DNA of 64,000 nucleotides from Candidatus Latescibacterota bacterium (GTDB lineage: Bacteria; JAAXHH01), in the NCBI GenBank assembly GCA_012270975.1, contig JAAXHH010000136.1:1-64000 (forward strand). The letters are read 5' to 3'. The notes below the pieces were generated by a model, which was not told the origin of the DNA, did no database searches, and worked only from the letters and a program-made list of their open reading frames with translations. The translations under genes were made by a program, and so were the position numbers. The number at the start of each line of letters is the position of its first letter. The first letter of the stretch is position 1. Of this stretch, positions 9,860 through 18,750 are shown piece after piece.

Positions 9860-9929
9860 CTTTCGGTTTCCCCAAACCCCAGGCGACCGCGCCATACTTT
9901 AAACCGAATTGCCAGACCGGGAGCGATCC

Positions 9930-11681
9930 ATGTCGAGGAACGACGTCCTTTCGATCACCACCCCCATGCCGCCACCGCCGTGGGCCCTGCTCGAGCGCGA
10001 ACTGATCCGGGCCAACAGCGAGCACACACGCGTGTTCTTCGACCGGTACTTCGACGAACGGGGATACCTGCTCTGCGTCGAACGCTGGGGCGCCCTGGAC
10101 GGGCCCGATGACGCCATAGAGAATTTGACCAACGTGCCGGCGCTTTACCTGATCGGGGGGTCGGACGACCTCGTGCCCATCTGCCAGAAAGCCCAGGAAG
10201 GCCACTTCCGGCAGTACACCGAGGCCCGGACCGAGGAAGTGGAATTCGCCCGCGAGGGCATGTACTACCGGGAGTTCCCCGTGATGTTCGACTGGGCCCA
10301 TCACCAGGAGGGCAACGCGGTGACGGGGACCATCGGGCTGTGCGATCCCGGCGACGACCGGCATATCCGGCGGCTCAAGCGGTTCGCGGGGTTTTTCATG
10401 GAAGGCGACGAACTGCCCGGACAAATCGAAGTGCCCAACTGGGACCCGGAGCACAAGCTCATCCGCAGCATGTTCAACGGCAGCCGCGGGTCGCTTCTGC
10501 GCAGGACCACGCCCCTTGACTGGGCCGGCGACCGCATCGAAGACGGCCGGTTCATTCTGGCCCACGGTGAACGGCACTACCAGGACATGCTGGACCACTA
10601 CATCGGCTATGACGACGTGGCCGGGGATCACCCTTTGAACCTGGCCGCCACCTGCATGGCCTTCAACGCCTACGTCCACACGAAGGATACGAAGTACCGG
10701 GACTGGCTGCTCGAGTACGCCAACGCCTGGGTGGAGCGGACGCAGGCGAACGGCGGGATCATCCCGTCGAACATCGGCCTGGACGGGACGATCGGCGGCG
10801 CCGCGGGCGGCCGTTGGTGGGGCGGCGTATACGGCTGGGCCCATACGACGATCACGCCCCACTTCGGCGAGCCCAAGAGCCGCCTCGGGATCGCCCGCTG
10901 CCTGGACGGTTTCGGCAACGCGCTCATTCTGACGGGCGACCGGCGCTATCTCGAACCCTGGCGCACGACCCTGGACGGGGTCAACGCGAACAGCAAGGTG
11001 ATCGACGGCGTGGAGATGTATCCCCGCATGCACAACGACGACGGCTGGTACGAGTGGATGCCCGAGCCCTACAACGACGGCGCCCTGGAGATCTACTACT
11101 GGTCCATGGACCAGGCGGACCGCGGCCGGGTTAAGAGCCCCTGGATCGATTTTCTCGAAGGGAACAATCCCGATTATCCCGTCGAAGCCCTGCAGCGGGA
11201 CATCGGCGCAGTCCGCCAGAAAGTGCAGGACATGTACGACGATCCCACCACGCCCGATACGCGCCTTTCCGACAACCCGAACGCATTCCGGCCGGCCACG
11301 GTCGACGCCCTTGTTGAACTGACGATGGGCGGCGTCATTCCCCGGGTGGGACGGCCGCTCCATACCCGGCTGCGCTACTTCGACCCGCGCCGCGCCCGGC
11401 CGGGCCTGCCGCCCGACGTGGGCGCCCTGGTGGAGGGGCTAACGGCGGACGAAACGAGGGTAAGTCTCGTCAACGTCCACCAGCTCGAGCCACGGACGGT
11501 CGTGGTCCAGGGCGGCGCCTACGGTGAGCACCAGTGGACGACCGTCCGGGTCGACGGCGGCGAATCGCTGCCCGTGGACAACCGGGTCCTGACCGTGGAT
11601 CTGGCACCCGGCGCCGGTGCACGCCTTACGATTGGCACGTCGCGGTACGCCAATGACCCTACGGGCGATTTTCCCTTCTAG
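9930..11681 (+). CDS. Large protein of unknown family, possibly carbohydrate-active
   Basis: This 583-residue protein has no signal peptide and no motif I can assign with certainty. The middle is rich in aromatic and acidic residues with helical stretches (about residues 180-400, for example GGRWWGGVYGWAH and NDDGWYEWMPEPYND). This is reminiscent of the alpha/alpha-toroid folds of some glycosidases and lyases. The last ~110 residues look like a beta-sandwich (TRVSLVNVHQLEPRTVVVQGG), a combination common in carbohydrate-active enzymes. I chose the ATG before SRNDVLS, with GGGAG upstream, over a TTG 21 bases earlier. The gene stands alone with its own promoter. Function is not claimed. Confidence 0.75.
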   Translation: MSRNDVLSITTPMPPPPWALLERELIRANSEHTRVFFDRYFDERGYLLCVERWGALDGPDDAIENLTNVPALYLIGGSDDLVPICQKAQEGHFRQYTEARTEEVEFAREGMYYREFPVMFDWAHHQEGNAVTGTIGLCDPGDDRHIRRLKRFAGFFMEGDELPGQIEVPNWDPEHKLIRSMFNGSRGSLLRRTTPLDWAGDRIEDGRFILAHGERHYQDMLDHYIGYDDVAGDHPLNLAATCMAFNAYVHTKDTKYRDWLLEYANAWVERTQANGGIIPSNIGLDGTIGGAAGGRWWGGVYGWAHTTITPHFGEPKSRLGIARCLDGFGNALILTGDRRYLEPWRTTLDGVNANSKVIDGVEMYPRMHNDDGWYEWMPEPYNDGALEIYYWSMDQADRGRVKSPWIDFLEGNNPDYPVEALQRDIGAVRQKVQDMYDDPTTPDTRLSDNPNAFRPATVDALVELTMGGVIPRVGRPLHTRLRYFDPRRARPGLPPDVGALVEGLTADETRVSLVNVHQLEPRTVVVQGGAYGEHQWTTVRVDGGESLPVDNRVLTVDLAPGAGARLTIGTSRYANDPTGDFPF

Positions 11682-11819
11682 TCCGGCCTGCTTTACAATT
11701 CCATCACATTTTACACGGATTTAACCTCCGGGAAATATCCCTGTAACAGACGGGGACTATATTAAGATTTCATTTTCGAATGATCGTATCATTTCCATCA
11801 CAACAGGGAGGACTTCCGT

Positions 11820-13121
11820 ATGTCCCTTAGCGGCATATTACGTATCGCTGCGTGCCTGGCGCTTGCTATTCCCGGCCTGGCCCTCGCGCAGGAAGAGGCG
11901 GCGGCCCCGGCGGCCGTATTGAACACCGGGGATACCGCCTGGATGCTCGTCAGCTGCGCCCTGGTGCTGCTCATGCTGCCCGGCCTGGCCATGTTCTACG
12001 GCGGGCTCACGCGCACCCGGAACGTGCTGGGCACGATGATGCACAGTTTCGCGGCCATGGGCATCATGGGCGTGCAGTGGGTGATCTTCGGATTTGCCCT
12101 GGCTTTCGGCGCGGGCACGATCATTCCGGGCGTGCTCGGCTGGAGTTCCGACTACTTTCTGTTAAACGGCGTCGGTCCCGGGACCCTCTGGGACGGGACG
12201 AACATCCCCACCTATCTGTTCGCCATGTTCCAGGGCATGTTCGCCATCATCACCCCCGCCCTGATCGCCGGGGCCATCGCCGAGCGCGTGAAGTTCGGCG
12301 CCTACTGCCTGCTGATCCTGCTCTGGGGCTTCGTGGTGTACGAACCCCTGTGCTACATGGTGTGGAACGCGGAAGGCATGCTCTTCAAGGACGGCGCCAT
12401 TGACTTCGCCGGCGGAACGGTGGTGCATATATCGTCGGGCGTGGCGGGTCTGGTGGCCGCGATGGTGCTCGGTCCCCGGCTCGGCTATCCTTCCCGGGCC
12501 ATGAAGCCCAACAACCTGACCATGACGCTCATCGGCGCCGGCCTGCTCTGGATCGGCTGGTTCGGCTTCAACGCCGGTTCGGCCGTGTCCGCGGGTGAAA
12601 CAGCCGTCCAAGCGCTGACGGTGACCCAGATTTCCGCCGCGGCAGGCGCGGTAGGCTGGATCGTTACGGAGCTCATACATCACGGCAAGGCCTCGAGCCT
12701 CGGTATCGTTTCCGGTATCCTGGCCGGATTGGTCGCCATCACGCCGGCAGCGGGCAGCGTGACGCCGGCCTGGGCCCTGGTCTTCGGTTTCGGCGCCGCC
12801 GTGGTCTGCTTCCTGATGGTGCAGCTCAAGGGCAAGCTGGGTTACGACGACACCCTCGACGTCTTCGCCATCCACGGCATCGGCGGGATGTTCGGCGCCC
12901 TGCTGGTCGGTCTGGTCGCTACGGATGTCGGCGGTTGGTCCCAGTTCCTGATCCAGATCAAGGGCGTGGTCATCGCCATCGCGCTTTCCGCGGTCGGAAC
13001 CGGCGTGCTCGTGTGGTTGATCGATCGGACGATCGGGCTCCGCGCCACGGACGAGGACCAACTGGTCGGCCTGGACCACTCCCAGCACGGCGAGGACGGT
13101 TACGGTCTGACTCACCTGTAG
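11820..13121 (+). CDS. amt: Ammonium transporter (Amt/MEP/Rh family)
   Basis: Inner-membrane ammonium channel of 433 residues. An N-terminal signal-like segment is followed by about eleven membrane helices. The twin pore histidines are in VVHISSG (first) and FAIHGIGGMFG (second), and the MFYGGLTRTRN signature is near residue 58. It is followed after 88 bases by glnK, the usual Amt-PII pairing in which PII blocks the channel when nitrogen is ample. A perfect AGGGAGG ribosome site lies upstream. No clear nitrogen-type sigma-54 promoter was found in the 138-base leader. Confidence 0.97.
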   Translation: MSLSGILRIAACLALAIPGLALAQEEAAAPAAVLNTGDTAWMLVSCALVLLMLPGLAMFYGGLTRTRNVLGTMMHSFAAMGIMGVQWVIFGFALAFGAGTIIPGVLGWSSDYFLLNGVGPGTLWDGTNIPTYLFAMFQGMFAIITPALIAGAIAERVKFGAYCLLILLWGFVVYEPLCYMVWNAEGMLFKDGAIDFAGGTVVHISSGVAGLVAAMVLGPRLGYPSRAMKPNNLTMTLIGAGLLWIGWFGFNAGSAVSAGETAVQALTVTQISAAAGAVGWIVTELIHHGKASSLGIVSGILAGLVAITPAAGSVTPAWALVFGFGAAVVCFLMVQLKGKLGYDDTLDVFAIHGIGGMFGALLVGLVATDVGGWSQFLIQIKGVVIAIALSAVGTGVLVWLIDRTIGLRATDEDQLVGLDHSQHGEDGYGLTHL

Positions 13122-13209
13122 TCGGCCACGGAATCAGCGCGGTGCGCGGGCAGTGCGAAAGCTGCCCGATTCTACCTAAAGGACTATTACTTCAGGAGAC
13201 GTCAGACCC

Positions 13210-13554
13210 ATGAAACTGATCATAGCCATCATCAGACCCGAGAAGCTCGACGACGTCCGTAACGCCCTCGTCGAGAAAGGCATCCCCGGCATGACCCTGT
13301 CCAGGGTGTCGGGGCACGGCCGCACCGCCCACCGCAGGGGACTCTACCGGGGACAGGAAATCGACATCCCCCTCGCGGCCAAGATCCGCATGGAAATCGC
13401 GGTCACGAATGACCAGAAGGACGAGATCGTGGACCTGATCTGGCAGGCCGCAAGATCAGGAGGCGACCGAACGGGGGACGGAAAGATATTCGTCGTCCCC
13501 GTGGAAGAGAGCGTCCGCATCAGCAGCGGGGAACGGGGCGAGGACGCGGTTTAG
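13210..13554 (+). CDS. glnK: PII signal-transduction protein (GlnK type) with altered T-loop
   Basis: Trimeric nitrogen/energy sensor of 114 residues that should bind the adjacent Amt. The body fits the family: IIAIIRPEKLDDVR start, Lys58, and a GDGKIFV nucleotide-binding motif with a two-residue insertion before it. The T-loop aligns without gaps to E. coli GlnB to residue 59 but differs at key sites. Tyr51, the uridylylation site, is Ile; Gln39, which contacts Mg-ATP/2-oxoglutarate, is Thr; Lys40 is Ala. Tyr46 and Arg47 remain. Control by uridylylation is therefore unlikely. Co-transcribed with amt. Confidence 0.93.
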   Translation: MKLIIAIIRPEKLDDVRNALVEKGIPGMTLSRVSGHGRTAHRRGLYRGQEIDIPLAAKIRMEIAVTNDQKDEIVDLIWQAARSGGDRTGDGKIFVVPVEESVRISSGERGEDAV

Positions 13555-13601
13555 GGGAGCGGGGCGTTGGGGGAAATGGCGTAGGGGAATATGTTTTGAG
13601 C

Positions 13602-13637
13602 CCGCCGGTCCGGTGGTGTTATCGGGCCGGCGGTTTT
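13602..13637 (+). terminator. Rho-independent terminator after amt-glnK
   Basis: CCGCCGGTCC pairs with GGGCCGGCGG (ten pairs, one G-T) around a 12-base loop and is followed by TTTT. It sits about 50 bases past glnK. Confidence 0.75.
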
Positions 13638-13710
13638 CGCCAACCTACGACGCCTGACAGAAGGTGCGCGATGTATCGAAGCGTGATTGGTTGACAGTTA
13701 GTAATTATAG

Positions 13711-14757
13711 TTAACCGCTTTTGGACGGACGCATATCCCTGCGATGGAACAGCCAGAGCGAAGCGCCGCCAAATACGACGATGTAAGCCAGAATGGGAAG
13801 AGAGGCCGACGTGTAGAACATAAGGTAGTTGTAAATCGCCGAAGGATCATTAAACTCCGGTAAATCCGGGCCTCCCAGCCACATCGAAACATTGACCGAG
13901 ATCAGAATCCGGGCTGCGTCCGGACCCAGGTTCGCGCCGATGACCTGCCTTAGTATCACCTCGATAAGGAAAAACACGACCGAGATCACGATGCCGGATG
14001 ACGCCGAGGTAGTCAGAATTGCGAAGAACATCCCGAGCATGACGTATGGAAGCATCGCGTACATCGTCTGAAGGAAATAGATTCCCACCTTTAACCACTG
14101 AACCGGATCGGTAGAGATTCCCGTATCCGTCATTGCGTACGAAATCACCAGGCTGCTAGTACCCGTCCCAAGCATTACAACCAGGTAACCGGCGGCGACA
14201 ACAGTCATGAGCGAGAGGATTTTGGCGGCTAGAAATGTACCGCGTCCGCATCCCTTTGAAAGCACCTGCCACGCCGTGCCCCAGGTGTATTCCACCCCCA
14301 TCGCCAAGGCTGCCAGGACCATGACGAACACGTTGCCTAAAACCGCCAGCGTTACCCTGCCAAAAGACAGGCTGCCTGGTAGAATGGCGTCGTCGTGAAA
14401 AATCTGAAGGGTCGAATCATAGTTTTTTAGAATGTCCGGACATCGCTCCTTCAGCGATTCAATTTCTTGTAACGCCACCTGCCTGTACTCGCCCTGTACA
14501 CTCGACAGCCTGGATTCGACCACGCCTTCCCGGACGTCCAGGCAGGATATGTCTATTTTGGGATATCCGCCTTCCGCGTCCGGTGATCCCGCCCGGATCT
14601 CTATCCGTCCGACGTCTACGTTTCGATAACTGCCGTACGTATCCCACAGCCACAACTGCGAATTTAACACAATGAAAGCCAGAAACACCCAGGGCATCCA
14701 TCGCCGCCGGAGCTTGATCACATCCCAACGCGCCAGGTTCAGGATTTGCCGCATCAT
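13711..14757 (-). CDS. ABC-2 type transporter permease
   Basis: Inner-membrane protein of 348 residues with about six membrane helices: one near 22-40, a large extracytoplasmic loop (about 45-125), then five helices from about 127 to the C-terminus. This is the layout of ABC-2 permeases of the bacitracin/NosY type. Its start overlaps the stop of the upstream ATPase gene by four bases (ATGA), so the two proteins form one exporter. The substrate is unknown; lipid, peptide or drug export are all possible. Confidence 0.85.
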   Translation of the reverse strand: MMRQILNLARWDVIKLRRRWMPWVFLAFIVLNSQLWLWDTYGSYRNVDVGRIEIRAGSPDAEGGYPKIDISCLDVREGVVESRLSSVQGEYRQVALQEIESLKERCPDILKNYDSTLQIFHDDAILPGSLSFGRVTLAVLGNVFVMVLAALAMGVEYTWGTAWQVLSKGCGRGTFLAAKILSLMTVVAAGYLVVMLGTGTSSLVISYAMTDTGISTDPVQWLKVGIYFLQTMYAMLPYVMLGMFFAILTTSASSGIVISVVFFLIEVILRQVIGANLGPDAARILISVNVSMWLGGPDLPEFNDPSAIYNYLMFYTSASLPILAYIVVFGGASLWLFHRRDMRPSKSG

Positions 14758-15680
14758 GTTCGGTCCTCATACGTACCGCTCGTAATACTGAAGTAGTACT
14801 CTTCCAGCGACATCTGACCGGAGGTCATTTCCGCGATGTACACGGCCGACCTGCCGAGGACCTCGGAAATCTCCGCCGATCTTTCCGCCGGTGCCGAAAT
14901 CAGGATCGATTTATCTTTCGAGGTCACGTCACCCACCCAGTCCAGTTTCGAGATCAATTCGATCGCCTTCGCGTTGTCGGTTGTACGAAGCAGGATCTGT
15001 TCCCCGGCCAGAGAGCGGACCAATTCATCAACTCTACCCTGGACTACGAGCCTGCCATGCGAAAGAATGGCCACGCTGTCGCACACCTGTTCGACTTCAT
15101 GCAGCAGGTGGCTGGAAAGCAGCACGGTGCGTTCGCCGTCCCCGAGGCTGCGTATCAGTTCGCGTACTTCGGCCATGCCGTCTGGATCCATCCCGTTGGT
15201 CGGTTCGTCCAGGATCAGGAGTTCGGGATCGCCCAGGAGGACATAGGCCAGTCCCAGCCGCTGCTTCATGCCGAGAGAGTACGTGTGAAAGCAATCTTTT
15301 CCGCGTTCCGCCAAGCCTACTTTGTCTAGCAACATATCCAGTTCGTCCGCATCGCTCTTGCCGGATACTTCCTGGAAGTAGGCGAGGTTGTCACGACCTG
15401 TCAGGTAAGGATAAAACGAAGGAAATTCGACAATGGCGCCGGTACCGGTGAGTGCTTCCTGATGCGAGGTGTTGCCGCCGAACAGGCTGAAATCCCCTTG
15501 AGTCGGTCTCACGAGTCCAAGTAGCATGCCCATGGTCGTCGTTTTGCCGGAACCGTTTGGCCCCAGAAGCCCGAATACATGACCGCGCGGGACCTCCAGC
15601 GACAGGCCGTCCACAGCTACGATCGTGCCGAAGTGCTTGGTGAGTGATTTGGTTTCTATGACAAGATCACATGAAGCCAT
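14754..15680 (-). CDS. ABC transporter ATP-binding protein (ABC-2 exporter)
   Basis: ATPase of 308 residues. Walker A is GPNGSGKTT (40-48), the signature is YSLGMKQRL, and Walker B is LLILDEPTNGMD, the form typical of drug/lantibiotic-immunity exporters (CcmA/BcrA-like). A C-terminal ~80-residue domain follows (EQILLRTTDNAKAIEL). It lies upstream of and overlaps the permease gene, so they are translationally coupled. Confidence 0.93.
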   Translation of the reverse strand: MASCDLVIETKSLTKHFGTIVAVDGLSLEVPRGHVFGLLGPNGSGKTTTMGMLLGLVRPTQGDFSLFGGNTSHQEALTGTGAIVEFPSFYPYLTGRDNLAYFQEVSGKSDADELDMLLDKVGLAERGKDCFHTYSLGMKQRLGLAYVLLGDPELLILDEPTNGMDPDGMAEVRELIRSLGDGERTVLLSSHLLHEVEQVCDSVAILSHGRLVVQGRVDELVRSLAGEQILLRTTDNAKAIELISKLDWVGDVTSKDKSILISAPAERSAEISEVLGRSAVYIAEMTSGQMSLEEYYFSITSGTYEDRT

Positions 15681-15795
15681 TGTACTCTAAAGACTTTCTA
15701 GCGCTCAAGAATGTTACACAATACACTGAACAAAGGGTCTACGGTGCAGGGACTGTGAGTTGTCTCGCAAGCTTGCCATTCCGTTCAGAAAAGAC

Positions 15796-16584
15796 TTACA
15801 GCGCCTCAGCCCGCGCCCTGAGGTCGCCAACACCCTCCGTCATGGCTTGCAAGCGCGGACGCTCCGACTGCAGGATCCGCTCGTGGGGCTTTAGCGCGTC
15901 AGGACTGTACTGCATGATCGACGTCAGGTGAGCGTCCGTGGTGGGCCGGCATGCGTATTTCAGTGCGATGTAACGCCTGCGTCCGGCCTTCCCGTACACG
16001 GCGTGATAGAGACTCTGGCTGAAGACCACCACGTCGCCCGGGTCCGTCTCCACGGGGTGACAGGGGACCTCGCTGCCGGTAACGCCGAAGAACGCCGGAT
16101 CCTCCAGGCCGTGCCTCTGCTGGAACGGTGACAACTCTTCGTGAAATGGCGAGCGGTGTGAACCTGGAATGACGCGCAGCGCTCCGGCATCCTTCCGCAT
16201 CGGGTCCAGGTACATCATGATCTTGATGCGCAGGTAGCCGAGTTCTCGTGGTCCGGGACGGTCCGCGTGCCAGTGATGATGGGGCCGCCGGGTCATGGTG
16301 CCTCGCACGCCTTCCGATCCCATCCACATCATGTCCTGCCCCAGCAACTGCGTCATGGGCGTATAGAGGCGGTCATCTTCGATCAGCGGCAAGGTGGCGG
16401 AGCGCAACTCGAGGAACGGCGCTGTGGACACCTGCTCTTCCCCTTCAGGCGCGTGGCCCAGTTCCGCCGTCCAGATCTCGTCCGCAAGGCGGCCAAACTC
16501 CTCGATCTCCCCGGTATCGAAGACCTGCCGAAGCACGATAAAACCGAACACGCGGAACTGATGAATCTGATTTTCCGTGAGCAT
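15796..16584 (-). CDS. Phytanoyl-CoA dioxygenase (PhyH) family protein
   Basis: Fe(II)/2-oxoglutarate oxygenase of 262 residues. The facial triad is His106 and Asp108 in HHHWHAD plus the distal His194 in LYHAVYGK, with Arg203/204 placed to bind 2-oxoglutarate. GALRVIPGSHR is the usual family motif. It lies alone behind the ABC-2 pair on the same strand, with 115 bases between. The substrate is unknown. Confidence 0.9.
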   Translation of the reverse strand: MLTENQIHQFRVFGFIVLRQVFDTGEIEEFGRLADEIWTAELGHAPEGEEQVSTAPFLELRSATLPLIEDDRLYTPMTQLLGQDMMWMGSEGVRGTMTRRPHHHWHADRPGPRELGYLRIKIMMYLDPMRKDAGALRVIPGSHRSPFHEELSPFQQRHGLEDPAFFGVTGSEVPCHPVETDPGDVVVFSQSLYHAVYGKAGRRRYIALKYACRPTTDAHLTSIMQYSPDALKPHERILQSERPRLQAMTEGVGDLRARAEAL

Positions 16585-16755
16585 CGCGGTATCCTGCCTG
16601 ATGGTGACTTACGTGGCCTCGTGATGTCGCAAGAAGGTCTTGAACAATAGCCGTATCCTTAATAACATGGGAACATTGCGGACCGCAAGACTAATTCAAT
16701 AAGGCACGTACCTTGCTCGGCGCGACCGACCCATGCGCGGCGCAACGGCCCAAGC

Positions 16756-17235
16756 ATGGCCTACTTCTCACAGGATGAAATGACGATGGCCCTTTCCGAC
16801 GGCAAAACCGTAAAAGGCAAGAAAGACGGCTACTGGGTCACCTATTACGCCAACGGCAACAAGCGATCCGAAGGGAACTACCGGATGGGCGTGAAGGACG
16901 GGAACTGGATCCAGTACTACCGGAACGGCAACAAGACGAGCGAGGGACGCTTCAGGAACGGCCTCAATGAAGGCTGGTTCACTTGCTGGTACGAGAATGG
17001 CCACAAGAAATGGGAAGGCGACTACGGTCCCCACGTGGGCAAGTCCTACGACGGTAAGAAAGAGGGCCGTTGGCTATGCTACTCGGAGAAGGACGGCGAG
17101 ACCGTCTGGCGGACTATCGAATATAAACACGGTTCGCGCACACGACCCGACGAACATCCCCTCGGACCGTGCTCCGCGTGCGGTAGTCCCATTCACGATC
17201 CGGATACGGACCTGTGTCCGGCCTGTTCGGGGTGA
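16756..17235 (+). CDS. MORN/YwqK-repeat protein with a C-terminal zinc ribbon
   Basis: This 159-residue protein carries at least four ~23-residue YwqK/MORN-type repeats (about residues 16-115), each with a WxxYYxNGNKxSEG-like core. After a linker the last 21 residues form a zinc-ribbon-like pair of knuckles: CSAC at 139-142 and CPAC at 154-157. YwqK-family proteins are annotated as antitoxins, but no toxin gene is adjacent. The combination suggests protein or membrane binding plus zinc. The start could be the ATG at 16756 or the internal one at 16780. Confidence 0.8.
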   Translation: MAYFSQDEMTMALSDGKTVKGKKDGYWVTYYANGNKRSEGNYRMGVKDGNWIQYYRNGNKTSEGRFRNGLNEGWFTCWYENGHKKWEGDYGPHVGKSYDGKKEGRWLCYSEKDGETVWRTIEYKHGSRTRPDEHPLGPCSACGSPIHDPDTDLCPACSG

Positions 17236-17360
17236 AGCGAGGTGCGCTTGTATGCAATCGTGCCCGCTGGCCGCATTGGGCGGTTTTCATCTGAAGGAAT
17301 CGCTCGCCCGGTAGCTTGATCACTTGAAACAGGACCCGCTTCCGAAGGGACCTCTTCCCC

Positions 17361-18740
17361 GTGAAAATCCGGATGACGCGCCGCGCATTTCTGCAGTCGT
17401 CGACTGTCGCGGGCCTGGGCCTGGCAGCGGGCTGCAGCCCGGCGCCGTCGCCCGGCGTCATCTTCAAGGGCTGGGTGTACGAACCCGATCTGGTCCGAGA
17501 AAACCTCGACTACTTCGAACAGCAGACCGGCATCAGGGTGGACTACAACGCGGTGTCGGGCAACTATCACGACAAGATGGTGGCGCTGCACGTGGGCGGG
17601 GCGCCCATGGAATGCTGCTACGTCCGCGACGACGATTTCGCGGAATGGGTCGAAGCCGGCTGGCTCCGTCCCTGCGACGACCTCCTGGCCGCCGATCCCG
17701 ATACGGCGGCAGCGACCGCGGACCTCTTCCCCTACAACCTGTCGTCCATGACGTACGGTGGCAAACGATATGGGCTGCCCTACTATACCGACTTCAACAT
17801 CTGGATCTACAACGCCCCCATGCTCGAGGCGGCGGGGTTCGACGCCCCGGCCCGTACCCTGGACGAGTTGACCGAACAGGCCATCAAAGTCCGGGAGGCA
17901 CGCGTCCAAACGCCGGACGGGGACGTCATCGAATATCCTATCATGCTGAACTTCCGGCAGAGCGTGCTGGGATTCCTCGATTGGTGGACGCTGAACTACG
18001 CCAGCGAGGCGTCGCTGTTCGATCAGGACTTCAATCCCATGTTCCCGGACGACGAGGACCGGCGGGCCGAGACGATTCTGCAGTGGCTCACCGACGGGAT
18101 TCACCGTCACCGCATCATCTCCCCCTCGTCGCTCACCGCGGGGCAGATGCGTGACCATGTCGCCAGCGGCCGGCAGGTGTACGGCATCCTCAACAAGTAC
18201 GACCTGGAGTACGTGAACAACCGTCAGAACTCGGTAGCCGCGGACGATGAGCTGAAGCGGCGGGGTTCCGACGCGCAGCACGCGAAGGTGTACCGGATGG
18301 CGCCGGTACCGTCGATCTCGGCGGAACAGAACGGCACCCTGGGCTGGACGCGCATGTACTGCCTGACGTCGAGGTGCCGGGAAGACCGGATGCAGGACGC
18401 CTGGGCGCTGATGAAGTTCCTGGGCGCGAAGGACGCGGAAGGGAAGTACTACACGGCGCGGCGCTGGTTCCGCCTGCGGGGGCTGGGTTTCGCCTACCGG
18501 TCGCTGCTGGACGATCCGGACATCGTCGCCCAGACGGAACAGTGGGGCGAGATCGACAAGGTCCGGGAACAGTCCCGGCACGTCCGGCCGCGGGAGAACA
18601 TCAAGGCGCCGTGGTTCCCCGATTTCAAGATCTACTACCAGCCAGAGATCCAGAAGGTCCTCCTGGGACAGCAGTCCGCCCGTGACGGACTCGGCAAAAT
18701 TGCGCGGCGCTGCCAACAGTTGATCGCGGACTGGAGTTGA
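17361..18740 (+). CDS. ABC sugar-type solute-binding lipoprotein, Tat-exported
   Basis: Extracellular solute-binding protein (MalE/UgpB-like, family 1) of 459 residues. The N-terminus has a twin-arginine motif (TRRAFLQ, 6-12) and a lipobox LAAGC, placing the lipidated cysteine at residue 25. The body has the two-lobe pattern with a YGLPYYTDFNIWIYN segment typical of carbohydrate-binding proteins. It heads a four-gene importer: two permeases follow after 10 and 9 bases and an ATPase after 55. The exact sugar or polyol is not evident. Confidence 0.92.
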   Translation: MKIRMTRRAFLQSSTVAGLGLAAGCSPAPSPGVIFKGWVYEPDLVRENLDYFEQQTGIRVDYNAVSGNYHDKMVALHVGGAPMECCYVRDDDFAEWVEAGWLRPCDDLLAADPDTAAATADLFPYNLSSMTYGGKRYGLPYYTDFNIWIYNAPMLEAAGFDAPARTLDELTEQAIKVREARVQTPDGDVIEYPIMLNFRQSVLGFLDWWTLNYASEASLFDQDFNPMFPDDEDRRAETILQWLTDGIHRHRIISPSSLTAGQMRDHVASGRQVYGILNKYDLEYVNNRQNSVAADDELKRRGSDAQHAKVYRMAPVPSISAEQNGTLGWTRMYCLTSRCREDRMQDAWALMKFLGAKDAEGKYYTARRWFRLRGLGFAYRSLLDDPDIVAQTEQWGEIDKVREQSRHVRPRENIKAPWFPDFKIYYQPEIQKVLLGQQSARDGLGKIARRCQQLIADWS

Positions 18741-18750
18741 AGACACGGCT

